Origin: Alphaproteobacteria bacterium
GTDB taxonomy: Bacteria > Pseudomonadota > Alphaproteobacteria > Rhizobiales > Rhizobiaceae
DNA: 64,000 bases
Reading direction: 5' to 3'
Assembly: GCA_018823835.1 (NCBI GenBank)
Contig: JAHJHT010000002.1
Location: forward strand, 1,612,001-1,676,000
The first letter of the stretch is position 1, and every line of letters starts with the position of its first letter. The notes beneath the pieces were generated by a model, which was given only the letters and a program-made list of their open reading frames with translations, did not search any database and had not been told where the DNA came from. Both the position numbers and the translations under genes were made by a program. Below, one piece after another: positions 33,928 through 43,159 of this stretch.

Positions 33928-34551
33928 CTAGTTGCGCAGGAGCGGATCGGGTTCGGCAGCGTGGAAGGGGACCTCGTCGATGCCCCAGGACCGCTCGACG
34001 ACGTGGACGTGCGCGTCGCGGCCGCCATTGCGCTTCATGACAGCGAGCATCGCCTCGTCCCGCTTTTCGTCGGGCGCGTGCACCCACAAGAGCAAGCCGC
34101 CGGCCGCGATCTGCCGTTCGATGTAGGCGGCATGCTTCCTGCCATAAGCGCGCGCGAGCAGCGCTCCCACGCCTCCCCCGGCAAGAGTGCCGCCGGCTGC
34201 CACCGCGATGACCGGGACAAGGGCGACACCTACCGTGCTCATCACGAGCGCGGCGCCAAGACCCGCAAGAAAGGCCGGGCCACCGACGAGCGAGGCCATG
34301 CCCTCGGTGCGCGAATCCTGCGTGACGAAGTTGCCGCGCCCGGCGGAGGACTCGTCAGCCAGTTTCTCCGCGGCATGCGCTCCGGCCAGCGTTTCGGCCT
34401 GTGCGAGCACACTCATGTCGGCCTGCCGGAGCCCAAGCTGCATCAACTCGTCGACGGCATCGTTGAGCGCGGCCTCGGTATCGAAAACCGCCACGGCCTC
34501 GCGTTCGCGATAGGTGAATTCGCCATCGCCTGAGGTGTTCTTCTGGGTCAT
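33928..34551 (-). CDS. membrane protein with glycine-rich hydrophobic hairpin
   Basis: 207 residues. An N-terminal soluble part (about 12-90) contains AVAVFDTEAALNDAVDEL and GLRQADMSVLAQ, resembling the small alpha/beta fold of general-stress-protein-17M/DUF1269-like proteins. Then comes a glycine- and alanine-rich hydrophobic hairpin (about 95-150: LVGGPAFLAGLGAALVMSTV and VPVIAVAAGGTLAGGGVG) and a second soluble part with GGLLLWVHAPD and DAHVHVVERSWG. ATG 34551 has GGAG 8 bases upstream; the longer open frame upstream is not needed. The function is unknown, possibly envelope stress. Confidence 0.75.
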   Translation of the reverse strand: MTQKNTSGDGEFTYREREAVAVFDTEAALNDAVDELMQLGLRQADMSVLAQAETLAGAHAAEKLADESSAGRGNFVTQDSRTEGMASLVGGPAFLAGLGAALVMSTVGVALVPVIAVAAGGTLAGGGVGALLARAYGRKHAAYIERQIAAGGLLLWVHAPDEKRDEAMLAVMKRNGGRDAHVHVVERSWGIDEVPFHAAEPDPLLRN

Positions 34552-34776
34552 CTTGGATCTCCCGCGGTGCAGCCTGCGCTGAGGGTGAGCGGCCACATCG
34601 ACTGCAGGCAGATGCGAGGCGCCCGGCAATTGCGTACGAAAGCCTAACACCCTGAAGGTTTGAAGCAAGCTGCCGTCTCAGCGGGATGAGCGCGCGAGAC
34701 ACGTGCACGGAAGCTCGAGCATGGACGTCCCTTGGCTGTTTGGCGGAACCCGCAGACGCCTCGGGCGTTCCCGGCC

Positions 34777-35073
34777 ATGAGTGCACCGGAGTACCGCAAC
34801 GCCATGAATTACGATCAGCTGAAGACAATCGTCCGCAACAAGACTCTGAATGGCGCTGCCGCCGAGCAGTTCGCGCATATCGCAACCCGCGACGTCATGG
34901 ACGCAAGGAAGGCGAGGTTGCTGCAGCAGGAACTGGTCGTAACGCTCGGCAACGTCGCGGTCGGATATTGGCTCGAACCCAAGGTGGCAGAGGCCTTGAA
35001 GCGCCGCGCCATCGGCATCATCGACGAGATCGAGCGGATGAATGGCCATGCGGAAGGACCGCGGCTTCACTGA
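34777..35073 (+). CDS. hypothetical protein, 98 aa
   Basis: A helical, charged small protein: MSAPEYRNAMNYDQLKTIV, then NKTLNGAAAEQFAHIATRD and RRAIGIIDEIERMNGHAEG. ATG 34777 is chosen; two more in-frame starts (TTG 34732, ATG 34804) are possible, and GGCGTTCCC upstream is a poor ribosome-binding site. No family is recognised. It is divergent from the hairpin membrane protein and convergent with the lipoprotein gene. Confidence 0.5.
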   Translation: MSAPEYRNAMNYDQLKTIVRNKTLNGAAAEQFAHIATRDVMDARKARLLQQELVVTLGNVAVGYWLEPKVAEALKRRAIGIIDEIERMNGHAEGPRLH

Positions 35074-35140
35074 GCGAGGGCCCGGGCTCGACAACGACCG
35101 GGCAGCCAACCGGGCGGGCAGCCGGCATGTGCTTCTTGAA

Positions 35141-35542
35141 CTAGATGTAGACCCGGTTCTGGATGCACTCGGACTGCACCGCGACCGTCTCTTCGCTCGT
35201 GCCGCCGATGGCAGACATCTGGAACTCCCCGCCTGCAAGTACACCGATGAAAGGCGTGTCGCCGGAACGTGTGCCCGAGCCGCTGGTGACGTTTATGTAG
35301 CCGCACACCGTCACCCTGCCGTCTGCGCTGCGCGCTGCCGAAATCGTTCGGAAGGTACCGGCGCTGACATCGGGTAGCGCCGCGATCGTGTCGCGCTCAA
35401 CGGCCGATCTCTCGGCGTCGGACAGCGTCACCGGACCCGGTGGAGCCGAACGGGCGGCCTTGTTTGCGTTCGGCGTGCTCGTGCAGCCTGCCAGCGAAAG
35501 AACCAGTAACCCCGCCATGACAGGTGCTATCGATCGCTTCAT
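35141..35542 (-). CDS. putative lipoprotein, 133 aa
   Basis: A signal sequence ends in a good lipobox (VLSLAGC, Cys20), followed by a TSTPNANKAARSAP linker and a globular part with VERDTIAALPDVSAGTFRTI, VTVCGYINVTSGSG and FIGVLAGGEFQM; a second cysteine near the C-terminus (SECIQNRVYI) may form a disulphide with the first periplasmic one. It is probably anchored in the envelope. No function is known. It is 49 bases downstream of another small secreted protein on the same strand. Confidence 0.7.
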   Translation of the reverse strand: MKRSIAPVMAGLLVLSLAGCTSTPNANKAARSAPPGPVTLSDAERSAVERDTIAALPDVSAGTFRTISAARSADGRVTVCGYINVTSGSGTRSGDTPFIGVLAGGEFQMSAIGGTSEETVAVQSECIQNRVYI

Positions 35543-35591
35543 CGCGTGCTCCTCCTCTCGCCAGACCGGCCGCTGCGCAAGGGCGCCCCGC

Positions 35592-35891
35592 CTACCGGTT
35601 GCTCGGCACCTTCCAGACGCATTTCTTCACCGTGCACGACTTGTCGGCTGCCGGGACGCTGGAAAAGGTGATGATCTCGCCCGAGCGGCAGTAGCGGCGA
35701 TCGGAGACGTAGCGACCATAGAGCGGCAGGCCGGGATCACGCCTGGACCGATAGTGCAGGATGACCGAGCCATTGTCCCTGACCAGAGCCTGGACGCGGG
35801 CACAGGTCATGCCGACGATCGTATATGACGGGTCGGCTGCGGCTGGCAGGGCAGCCAGAAGCAGGGGAACAGCGAGCGAGAACCTTAGCAT
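35592..35891 (-). CDS. small secreted protein, 99 aa
   Basis: A cleavable signal peptide (residues 1-19, LLLAALPAAA) is followed by an 80-residue mature part with four cysteines (MTCARV, RYCRSG, KSCTVKKCVW), suggesting two disulphide bonds. GRYVSDRRYCRSGE is reminiscent of small rhizobial periplasmic proteins of unknown function. It likely acts in the periplasm and is probably co-transcribed with the lipoprotein gene after it. Confidence 0.65.
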   Translation of the reverse strand: MLRFSLAVPLLLAALPAAADPSYTIVGMTCARVQALVRDNGSVILHYRSRRDPGLPLYGRYVSDRRYCRSGEIITFSSVPAADKSCTVKKCVWKVPSNR

Positions 35892-36089
35892 GGCTTACTC
35901 CCGGCGGTGATCGTGCGTTGATGTTCCATTGAAACAGAACGGAGCCGGGAAGTCGATTGCGCCGTCAGGACCAGATGCCCGGCCGGCTGCCAGGCGCCGG
36001 CGGCGTCACCGTCTTTATGGTTAGTCAATCCTTAACGCCTGTTTGGCAAATTCCGACGAAGGATTCCGCGGGGGGAATCCGCCCTGCGG

Positions 36090-39000
36090 ATGCGGACGGA
36101 GCCGATGAGCGACCAGAAGAATGCGGATTTGCCGCATGGCACTGACAGAAGTACGCATGGCGTGCGGCTGGCGGCTGGCCCGTCGCGGGAGTTTTCAAAT
36201 GCCGAACTGGGCGAACTCGCCGCACTCGCTTCCGACTGGCTGTGGGAAACGGACTCCGAACTGCGCTTTTCGTGGCTGTCGGACGAGTTTGCGCAGGTCA
36301 CCGGCATGGATGCCAGCGAGGTTCTCGGTCGCCGGCGGTTCGATTTCCTTGTCCAGGTAGCGCGTGGCTCCAAGAGCGCGGCCGCCCATCTCGATGCGCT
36401 GCAGGCGCACCGTCCCTTCAGGGACTTCGTCTACAGGATGAAGGGCAGCCGCGAAGAGTGCCGCTGGGTGTCCGTCAGCGGCACGCCGCGCTTCGACGAG
36501 GACGGCAACTTCCTCGGCTATCGCGGCGTCGGACACAACGTCACCGGACTGGCGGCCTCGTTCGAGGAACTGCAGAGGTTGCACGGCCAGCTTGCCGGTA
36601 CCGCGGAACGCGACAGGATGCTCAATGACGAGCGGGCGGGCGAAAGCCATGTCGAGCGCATGATGGAAGCGCTCGACGTGATGAGCGATGCCTTCTGCTA
36701 CTACGACGCGGACGACCGGATCGTGCTCTACAACGAAGCGCTGATCTCGATGTATAGCGGCCTCGGCGACGTGATCCGGCCAGGTCTCAGCTTCGAGGAG
36801 TTCATCGACGCCGGACTGGAGCGCGGCTTCTGGGATCTCGAGGGACACCGGCCGGAAGACTGGCGCGCGGCGCTGCTCGCCGGGCGCAAGGGTACGGCAA
36901 GCTCGCGGTCGATGGTGCGGCTTGCAGACGGGCGCGGCTATGTGCACCGCGAAGTCAGGACCGCCGATGGCGGCACCATCGCCACCTGCACCGACATCAC
37001 GGAACTGGAGAACCGGCAGGCAGCACTCGCCCGGGCCAGCGAGGAATCCGGGCGCCTGCTCTCCGACTTGGAGCGTACGCTCGATTCGATGAAGATGGGT
37101 GTGGTCCTGCTCGACGCCGACCTCAATGCGCGCATCATCAATCGGGCATTCTACGACATCTGGAACCTCGAACCGGGCGAGGTAGCCGTCGGCAGTCCGT
37201 TCAGGGCGCTGATGGACGTCAACCGCTACAATGGCGTCTACGACATCGAGGCAGACCAGTGGGAGGAGTACGTCTCAGCCCGCCTCGCGGAACTCAGGGA
37301 CGGCGCCGTCGCGCCGCGCGAGTTCTCGCGCGCGGACGGCTGCACGATGGTCTACTCGGTGACCGCACTTTCGGGCGGCAAACGTCTGGTCTGCTATTAC
37401 GACATCACCGAGATGAAGGACCGCGAGGCCGAACTGGCGGCAGCGCTGGAGCGCTCCCATCTCGCCCAGTCGGTCATCAATTCCGTCAAGGACCCGATCT
37501 TCGTCAAGGACGACAATCTGCGCTTCGTGCTCGTCAACGACGCGTTTGCGGCGATGTTCGACAAACGTCCCGAGGACATGCTCGGCAAGCCTGGAAGCGA
37601 CTTCCTGCCTGCCGAGGAAGTTGCCGAATTCGAACGCGACGAGAGGCAGGTGCTGAAAACCGGTGAACGTCTGGAAGTCGAGGAAGACTTCGAATTCCAG
37701 GGCATAGGACGGTCACGCGTCGTGCAGCGGAACCGGGTGCGCATGAAAAGCGGCCGCAGCTATGTCGCCTGCGTCGTCTTCGACGTCAGCGAACTGAAGC
37801 GGCGCGAGACCGAGGCCGAGGAAGCCCGGAAGCGCCTGGCCGACGTGCTGGATGCGTTGCCTGCCGGTGTCGTCATCTACGACAGCGACGATCGCTTCCT
37901 GATGGCCAACAAGATTATTCATGAGGCCTTGCCCGGCCTCAAACCGGCATGGAAGCGGGAGTCGAGCTTCCGCGACGCAATCGTCCTCGGGCACTCGATC
38001 GGATATTTTCGCGAAAGCGGCGAGCCGGAGGTCGACGCGCTCTACGATACCGACGAGGAAGCCTGGGTCGAGGGGATGCTTGCGCATTACCGTCGACCGA
38101 GCAGCGTGTTCGAGCGGCGCAATCCCGACGGCCGGTGGTACAAGGTCTTCGACATGCGGACGGCGGACGGCACCTTCATCGGGGTTCGCGTCGACATCAC
38201 GGAGCAGAAGGAACGCGAGCGGGAACTGCGCAGGAGCATGCGCAAGATCGAGCTCTACCGCCACGTGCTCGACGAACTGCCGGTCGCTACCTACGTGAAG
38301 TCCGACGACTTGGCCTTCGAGTTCATCAACAAGGCCTGGTCCTACATGACCGGTGTCAGCAAGGACGATGCGATCGGTCATACCGACCGCGATTTCTTTG
38401 GCGAGGAGGGCGAGGGCTTTGCCGGTCGCGACGAGGAAGTCATCCGCTCTGGCGAGACAATCGAGACCGAAGAGACGCTGACCCATCTCGACGGCACGCA
38501 GCGACAGCTGATTGCCAGGAAGAGCCGCCTGATCGCCAGCGACGGCACGGTCCACCTGATCGGCTCGAGCATAGACATATCAGAGCTGAAGTCGCATGAA
38601 CGCAGCCTGCAGGAGGCGCGACAGAGAGCTGTGCTGGCGGACCGGGCGAAGTCTGAATTCCTAGCCAACATGAGCCACGAGATTCGGACACCCATGAACG
38701 GTGTGCTCGGCATGGCGGAGTTGCTGGCGAAGTCGGATCTCGACCCCAAGCAGAAGACTTTTACCGAGATCATCGTGAAGTCGGGCAACGCGCTGCTGAC
38801 GATCATCAACGACATTCTCGACTTCTCGAAGATCGACGCAGGCCAGCTGGTGCTTGATCCGGCGCCCTTCAACCTTGCCGAAGCGATCGAGGACGTCGCC
38901 ACGCTGGTATCGACGCGGGCGAAGGAAAAGGACATCGAGCTCGTCGTGCGCATCGCCCCGGAGCTCGGCGAAGCCTATGTCGGCGACGCCGGCCGCATCC

Positions 39001-40262
39001 GGCAGATCATCACCAACCTGATCGGCAACGCCATCAAGTTCACCGACGCTGGCTACGTGCTCGTTGATGTCGGTGGCGAGGCGGAGGGCGCCGAGACAAG
39101 GATTCGCATCTCCGTCACCGATACCGGCATCGGCATTCCGGCCGAAAAGCTCGGCGTCATCTTCGAAAAATTCAGCCAGGTCGACTCGTCCTCGACGCGG
39201 CGGCACGAGGGAACGGGGCTGGGACTTGCGATCACGTCGCGTCTGGTCGCGCTGATGGGCGGCGAGATCGGCGCGGAGAGCACCGAGGGCGCGGGCTCGA
39301 CCTTCTGGTTCGAGGTCAGCCTTCCCAACGCCCGGCAGACGGCGCGCAAGATAACACCGTCCGATGTCACCGGCGCGCGCGTGCTGATCGTCGACGACAA
39401 CAAGGTGAATCGTGCCATCCTCGCCGAACAGATGGCGGCCTGGTCTTTCGATGCCTGTGCGGCGTCGAGCGGCGAGGAGGGACTGCGGGTTCTGGAGGCC
39501 GCGCAGGCGAGGGGGGTCTCGGTCGACTGCATCGTGCTCGACTACCAGATGCCTGAGATGAACGGTGCCGAGATGGCGAAGATTGTTCGCCAAACCGCGG
39601 CGATCGCGGATACGCCGATCGTGATGCTGACATCGGTCGATCAGTCGCTGTCCGGCCCACTCTACCGCAACGTGGCGATCAACGCGCAACTGACCAAGCC
39701 GGCGCGATCGTCGGTGCTGCTCGAAACGCTCGTGTCGACCATACAGGCGAATCGCGGCAGATTGCCGGAAGCGGCGGAGGCCGAGAGGGCCGAAGCCGAG
39801 CCAATGACGGTGCTTGTCGCAGCGCGCCAGGAGAAAAGGGCGAGCACCGGAACGGGCGACCACGGCATCGACATTCTCGTTGCCGAAGACAACGAGGTGA
39901 ACCAGCTCGTCTTCACCCAGATCCTTGGCGAGACGGGATACAGTTTCGAAATCGTCGGCAACGGCAGGCTGGCCCTGGCGGCTTATGGCGAGATGAAACC
40001 GAGGATGATCCTCATGGATGTCTCGATGCCCGAGATGAACGGTCTGGAAGCGACCGGGGCAATACGCCGCGCCGAGGCGGAGAGCGGCGGGCACGTGCCG
40101 ATCATCGGGGTCACCGCCCATGCGCTGAAGGGCGACCGCGAGCGCTGTCTCGAGGCCGGCATGGACGATTATCTGCCCAAGCCGATCAGCCCCAAGGCTC
40201 TGGTTGCCAAGATCGAACGCTGGGCCTTGCAGGGCGGCGAGGCCGCTCGTGAAACCGGTTGA
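36090..40262 (+). CDS. multi-PAS hybrid sensor histidine kinase/response regulator
   Basis: 1390 residues with no membrane segment, so a cytoplasmic sensor. About six PAS-like segments span residues 45-840 (for example WLWETDSELRFSWLSDEF, DAFCYYDADDRIVLYNEAL, DPIFVKDDNLRFVLVNDAF, VATYVKSDDLAFEFINKAW). The phosphoacceptor region is FLANMSHEIRTPMNG with His863; the ATPase part has NLIGNAIKFTD, DTGIGIP and GTGLGLAI. Two receiver domains follow (VLIVDDNKVNR/LDYQMPEMNG near 1100-1210 and ILVAEDNEVNQ/MDVSMPEMNG near 1265-1385). The start is ATG 36090 or, five codons in, ATG 36105. It lies just upstream of pstS, but nothing shows it senses phosphate. Confidence 0.92.
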   Translation: MRTEPMSDQKNADLPHGTDRSTHGVRLAAGPSREFSNAELGELAALASDWLWETDSELRFSWLSDEFAQVTGMDASEVLGRRRFDFLVQVARGSKSAAAHLDALQAHRPFRDFVYRMKGSREECRWVSVSGTPRFDEDGNFLGYRGVGHNVTGLAASFEELQRLHGQLAGTAERDRMLNDERAGESHVERMMEALDVMSDAFCYYDADDRIVLYNEALISMYSGLGDVIRPGLSFEEFIDAGLERGFWDLEGHRPEDWRAALLAGRKGTASSRSMVRLADGRGYVHREVRTADGGTIATCTDITELENRQAALARASEESGRLLSDLERTLDSMKMGVVLLDADLNARIINRAFYDIWNLEPGEVAVGSPFRALMDVNRYNGVYDIEADQWEEYVSARLAELRDGAVAPREFSRADGCTMVYSVTALSGGKRLVCYYDITEMKDREAELAAALERSHLAQSVINSVKDPIFVKDDNLRFVLVNDAFAAMFDKRPEDMLGKPGSDFLPAEEVAEFERDERQVLKTGERLEVEEDFEFQGIGRSRVVQRNRVRMKSGRSYVACVVFDVSELKRRETEAEEARKRLADVLDALPAGVVIYDSDDRFLMANKIIHEALPGLKPAWKRESSFRDAIVLGHSIGYFRESGEPEVDALYDTDEEAWVEGMLAHYRRPSSVFERRNPDGRWYKVFDMRTADGTFIGVRVDITEQKERERELRRSMRKIELYRHVLDELPVATYVKSDDLAFEFINKAWSYMTGVSKDDAIGHTDRDFFGEEGEGFAGRDEEVIRSGETIETEETLTHLDGTQRQLIARKSRLIASDGTVHLIGSSIDISELKSHERSLQEARQRAVLADRAKSEFLANMSHEIRTPMNGVLGMAELLAKSDLDPKQKTFTEIIVKSGNALLTIINDILDFSKIDAGQLVLDPAPFNLAEAIEDVATLVSTRAKEKDIELVVRIAPELGEAYVGDAGRIRQIITNLIGNAIKFTDAGYVLVDVGGEAEGAETRIRISVTDTGIGIPAEKLGVIFEKFSQVDSSSTRRHEGTGLGLAITSRLVALMGGEIGAESTEGAGSTFWFEVSLPNARQTARKITPSDVTGARVLIVDDNKVNRAILAEQMAAWSFDACAASSGEEGLRVLEAAQARGVSVDCIVLDYQMPEMNGAEMAKIVRQTAAIADTPIVMLTSVDQSLSGPLYRNVAINAQLTKPARSSVLLETLVSTIQANRGRLPEAAEAERAEAEPMTVLVAARQEKRASTGTGDHGIDILVAEDNEVNQLVFTQILGETGYSFEIVGNGRLALAAYGEMKPRMILMDVSMPEMNGLEATGAIRRAEAESGGHVPIIGVTAHALKGDRERCLEAGMDDYLPKPISPKALVAKIERWALQGGEAARETG

Positions 40263-40458
40263 GGAACCGCTTCCGGAACTGGCCGACAGGATCGCAAGAG
40301 TTTTCCTCAGGTAACAGCTTCTGGTGCGCAGCGGGTGGACAAGGTTCCGCCGCAACCAGCCAAGCGCTTGATTCCATCGGGCATATCCGGGTCGGAGTTT
40401 TGCCCGCTGGCGCGGCTGCACAGCCGGATTGGCCGGTTACCGGTGACTCGTAACCGGA

Positions 40459-40501
40459 CTGACATCAATCTGTCATCCAGCTGTAATAAACGGAGTCTAA
40501 T
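40459..40501 (+). promoter_or_regulatory. tandem Pho box and promoter of the pst operon
   Basis: Three direct 7-base units CTGACAT, CTGTCAT and CTGTAAT start at 40459, 40470 and 40481, exactly 11 bases apart with 4-base spacers. Each adjacent pair forms an 18-base Pho box of the PhoB type, so there are two overlapping boxes. A good -10 element, TCTAAT, is at 40496-40501, 8 bases beyond the last unit, which places the boxes over the -35 region as expected for PhoB activation. Confidence 0.85.
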
Positions 40502-40558
40502 CCCTCCCCGGGCGTCGAAACCGGGCGCCGAGAAATAATTCCGACAGGAGCAGGCCCA

Positions 40559-41596
40559 ATGAAGAAATCAGTCCTTACGGCGTCGGCCGCAGCCGTCGCA
40601 CTCGCCGCGACGGTTGGCTACGCCGCAGCCCGCGACCAGATCCAGATCGCCGGATCGTCCACCGTGCTGCCCTATGCCAAGATCGTTGCCGAAAACTTCG
40701 GCGAGACCTTCCCCAACTTCAAGACGCCGATCGTCGAATCGGGCGGCTCTTCGGCCGGCCTGAAGGAGTTCTGCAAGGGCGTGGGCGAAGACACGATCGA
40801 CATTGCCAATTCCTCGCGCGCCATCCGCGAAAAGGAAGTTGCAGCCTGCGCCGAAGCCGGCGTCAAGGAAATCCAGGAAGTGCGCTTCGGTTATGACGGC
40901 ATCGTCTTCGCCACCGACATTGCCGGTCCGGACTGGGCGCTGACCCCGGCCGACGTCTACAAAGCGGTTGCCGCTCAAGTTGTCGTCGACGGCAAGCTCG
41001 TCGCCAACCCCTACAAGAAGTGGAACGAAGTCAATCCGGCGCTGCCGGACTGGGACATCGTTGCCTACATCCCCGGCGAAAAGCACGGCACCCGTGAAGT
41101 CTTCGAGGAGAAGGTCCTCATCGCCGGCTGCAAGGAGCTCGGCGGAATGGAAGCCGGCGCAGCTGCCGGCCTCGACGAGAAGGCTTCCGAGTCGGCATGC
41201 AAGGCTGTCCGCAAGGATGGCGGTTCGGTCGACATCGACGGTGACTACACCGAGACGCTGGCCCGCATCGACTCCAACAAGTCCGGCGTCGGCGTCTTCG
41301 GCCTGTCGTTCTACGAGAACAACGCCGACAAGCTGAAGGTCGCAACGATGAGCGGCATCGTGCCGAGCGTCGATACCATCTCCACCGGCGAGTATCCGGT
41401 TTCGCGTCCGCTCTTCTTCTACGTCAAGAAGGCGCATCTCGGCGTGGTTCCCGGCCTGAAGGATTATGTCGAGTTCTTCCTCGACGACCAGATGGTCGGT
41501 CCCGACAGCCCGCTGGCCGAGTACGGCCTGGTTCCGGCTCCGGACGCAGAACGCGACGCCCAGCGCGCAGCGTTCGAAGACGGACAGACCATGTAA
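40559..41596 (+). CDS. pstS: phosphate ABC transporter binding protein
   Basis: 345-residue periplasmic phosphate-binding protein. A signal peptide of about 24 residues ends at TVGYAAA. The mature protein starts RDQIQIAGSSTVLPYAKIV, with the phosphate-site pattern GSSTV and SGGSSAGLKEFC, and DIANSSRAI and GEKHGTREVFEE later; it is the PstS/SphX-like type common in alphaproteobacteria. It is the first gene of the pst operon, directly behind the Pho boxes, with AGGAGCAG as ribosome-binding site. A hairpin terminator after it should give more pstS than pstC mRNA. Confidence 0.94.
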   Translation: MKKSVLTASAAAVALAATVGYAAARDQIQIAGSSTVLPYAKIVAENFGETFPNFKTPIVESGGSSAGLKEFCKGVGEDTIDIANSSRAIREKEVAACAEAGVKEIQEVRFGYDGIVFATDIAGPDWALTPADVYKAVAAQVVVDGKLVANPYKKWNEVNPALPDWDIVAYIPGEKHGTREVFEEKVLIAGCKELGGMEAGAAAGLDEKASESACKAVRKDGGSVDIDGDYTETLARIDSNKSGVGVFGLSFYENNADKLKVATMSGIVPSVDTISTGEYPVSRPLFFYVKKAHLGVVPGLKDYVEFFLDDQMVGPDSPLAEYGLVPAPDAERDAQRAAFEDGQTM

Positions 41597-41612
41597 TCCA
41601 CTCACGCTACAG

Positions 41613-41640
41613 AAACGCGGGCGCCTGGCGCCCGCGTTTT
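41613..41640 (+). terminator. partial terminator between pstS and pstC
   Basis: A 12-bp perfect stem (arm AAACGCGGGCGC) with a 3-base loop is followed by TTTT. Lying 17 bases after the pstS stop and inside the operon, it probably attenuates read-through to favour the binding protein. Confidence 0.75.
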
Positions 41641-41692
41641 CCTGGGACATTAGCGGCGCCGATCCATCGGCGTTCGCGAAGGGTGGGCCGGA

Positions 41693-43159
41693 ATGTCGTT
41701 TTCCATTGTTCTCTTGATCGTCGTTGCCATCGGCGCCGTCGCTTTCTTCCTCGGCCGCCAGCGCGCCGCCGGGCAGCAGCGCTCGTCGTCCGAGAAGCCG
41801 CATTCGCGCGTGCATTATCACGGCTGGTGGGCCTTCCTTCTTACCGTGCTGCCCGCCCTGGCCTTCCTGGTCGTCTGGTCGATCGGCAGCAATGCCTGGA
41901 TCGAAAGCTCGACCGTTGCGAATCTGCCGCCGCAGACCGATGAAAGCGCTGTTGCAAGCCGCGGTCTGGCGCTCGGCATGGTCAAGGGGCTGGCTGACGG
42001 CATCCGCAAGCTGGAAGCCGCGGGACCGACTGAAATCCCGATGACGTTCGAAGCGCTTCGGCCGCTCCTGGCGGAGCGGGGCGTGGCACTGGCTTCCGAC
42101 ACGCAAGACTACATGATCCCCATGGCTATCGAGCTGAATGCGGCCATGGCCACGGCTGCATGGATCGGCGGTCTGGCTGCCCTGGTCCTGGCGCTCACCG
42201 GGGCCTATTTCGCCATCGCGGGCGTCAAGGTGCGCGCCCGAGCCCGCAACAATGTCGAGCGCATCGTTCTCGGCATGCTGATGGCGGCATCGACCATCGC
42301 CATCCTGACGACGGTCGGCATCGTGTTCTCGATGCTGTTCGAGACGCTGCAGTTCTTCCATTCCGTATCGCTGTCGAACTTCTTCTTCGGGACAGTGTGG
42401 GATCCGCGCTTTGCCGCTGCGGACTCTTCGGGCGCCGAAGGCCAGTTCGGCCTGATCCCGCTGCTGGCCGGCACGCTCTACATCGCCTTCGTGGCGATGC
42501 TGTTTGCCGTCCCGATCGGGCTCATGGCAGCGATCTACATGGCCGAATACGCCACGCCGCGCGTGCGCTCGATCGTCAAGCCGATGCTCGAGGTTCTGGC
42601 CGGCATTCCGACGATCGTCTACGGCTTCTTCGCGCTGGTGACGGTCGGCCCGTTCCTGCGCGATATCTCGACGGCGATCGCGGGTTTCACCTTCATCCAG
42701 GCGCAAAGCGTCCTGACCGCCGGCCTGGTGATGGGAATCATGCTCATTCCCTTCGTCTCGTCGCTGTCGGACGACATCATCACCGCAGTGCCGCGCGCCA
42801 TGCGCGACGGATCGCTCGGCCTGGGCGCGACGAAGTCCGAAACGGTGCGTCGGGTGATCCTGCCGGCGGCGCTGCCAGGCATTGTCGGCGCGCTGCTGCT
42901 CACCGCATCGCGCGCCATCGGCGAAACGATGATCGTGGTGCTGGCGGCCGGCGTGGCGGCCAACCTGACCATCAATCCCTTCGAGGCGATGACCACGATC
43001 ACCGTGAAGATCGTCAACCAGCTGACGGGCGATCTCGAGTTCACCTCGCCGCAGACGCTGGTTGCCTTCGCACTCGGCATGACGCTGTTCGTCCTGACGC
43101 TCGGCATGAACGTGTTCGCGCTCTATATCGTGCGCAAGTATCGGGAGCAGTACGAATGA
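41693..43159 (+). CDS. pstC: phosphate ABC transporter permease PstC (long form)
   Basis: 488-residue inner-membrane permease, about 170 residues longer than the E. coli protein because of an N-terminal extension with two extra hydrophobic segments (VLLIVVAIGAVAFFLGRQ, then AFLLTVLPALAFLVVWSIG) and a periplasmic stretch. The transport core has IYMAEYATPRVRSIVKPMLEV, VLAGIPTIVYGFFAL and the coupling loop DGSLGLGATKSETVRRVILP. It pairs with PstA. Its stop overlaps the pstA start codon. Confidence 0.93.
   Translation: MSFSIVLLIVVAIGAVAFFLGRQRAAGQQRSSSEKPHSRVHYHGWWAFLLTVLPALAFLVVWSIGSNAWIESSTVANLPPQTDESAVASRGLALGMVKGLADGIRKLEAAGPTEIPMTFEALRPLLAERGVALASDTQDYMIPMAIELNAAMATAAWIGGLAALVLALTGAYFAIAGVKVRARARNNVERIVLGMLMAASTIAILTTVGIVFSMLFETLQFFHSVSLSNFFFGTVWDPRFAAADSSGAEGQFGLIPLLAGTLYIAFVAMLFAVPIGLMAAIYMAEYATPRVRSIVKPMLEVLAGIPTIVYGFFALVTVGPFLRDISTAIAGFTFIQAQSVLTAGLVMGIMLIPFVSSLSDDIITAVPRAMRDGSLGLGATKSETVRRVILPAALPGIVGALLLTASRAIGETMIVVLAAGVAANLTINPFEAMTTITVKIVNQLTGDLEFTSPQTLVAFALGMTLFVLTLGMNVFALYIVRKYREQYE

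Noticed and set aside
38661-40421. 586-codon minus-strand frame opposite the hybrid kinase, and similar long shadows (for example 7405-8574, 46914-48506, 52773-54011)
   Set aside because: All are antisense to genes with clear family motifs and have the composition of reversed GC-rich codons.
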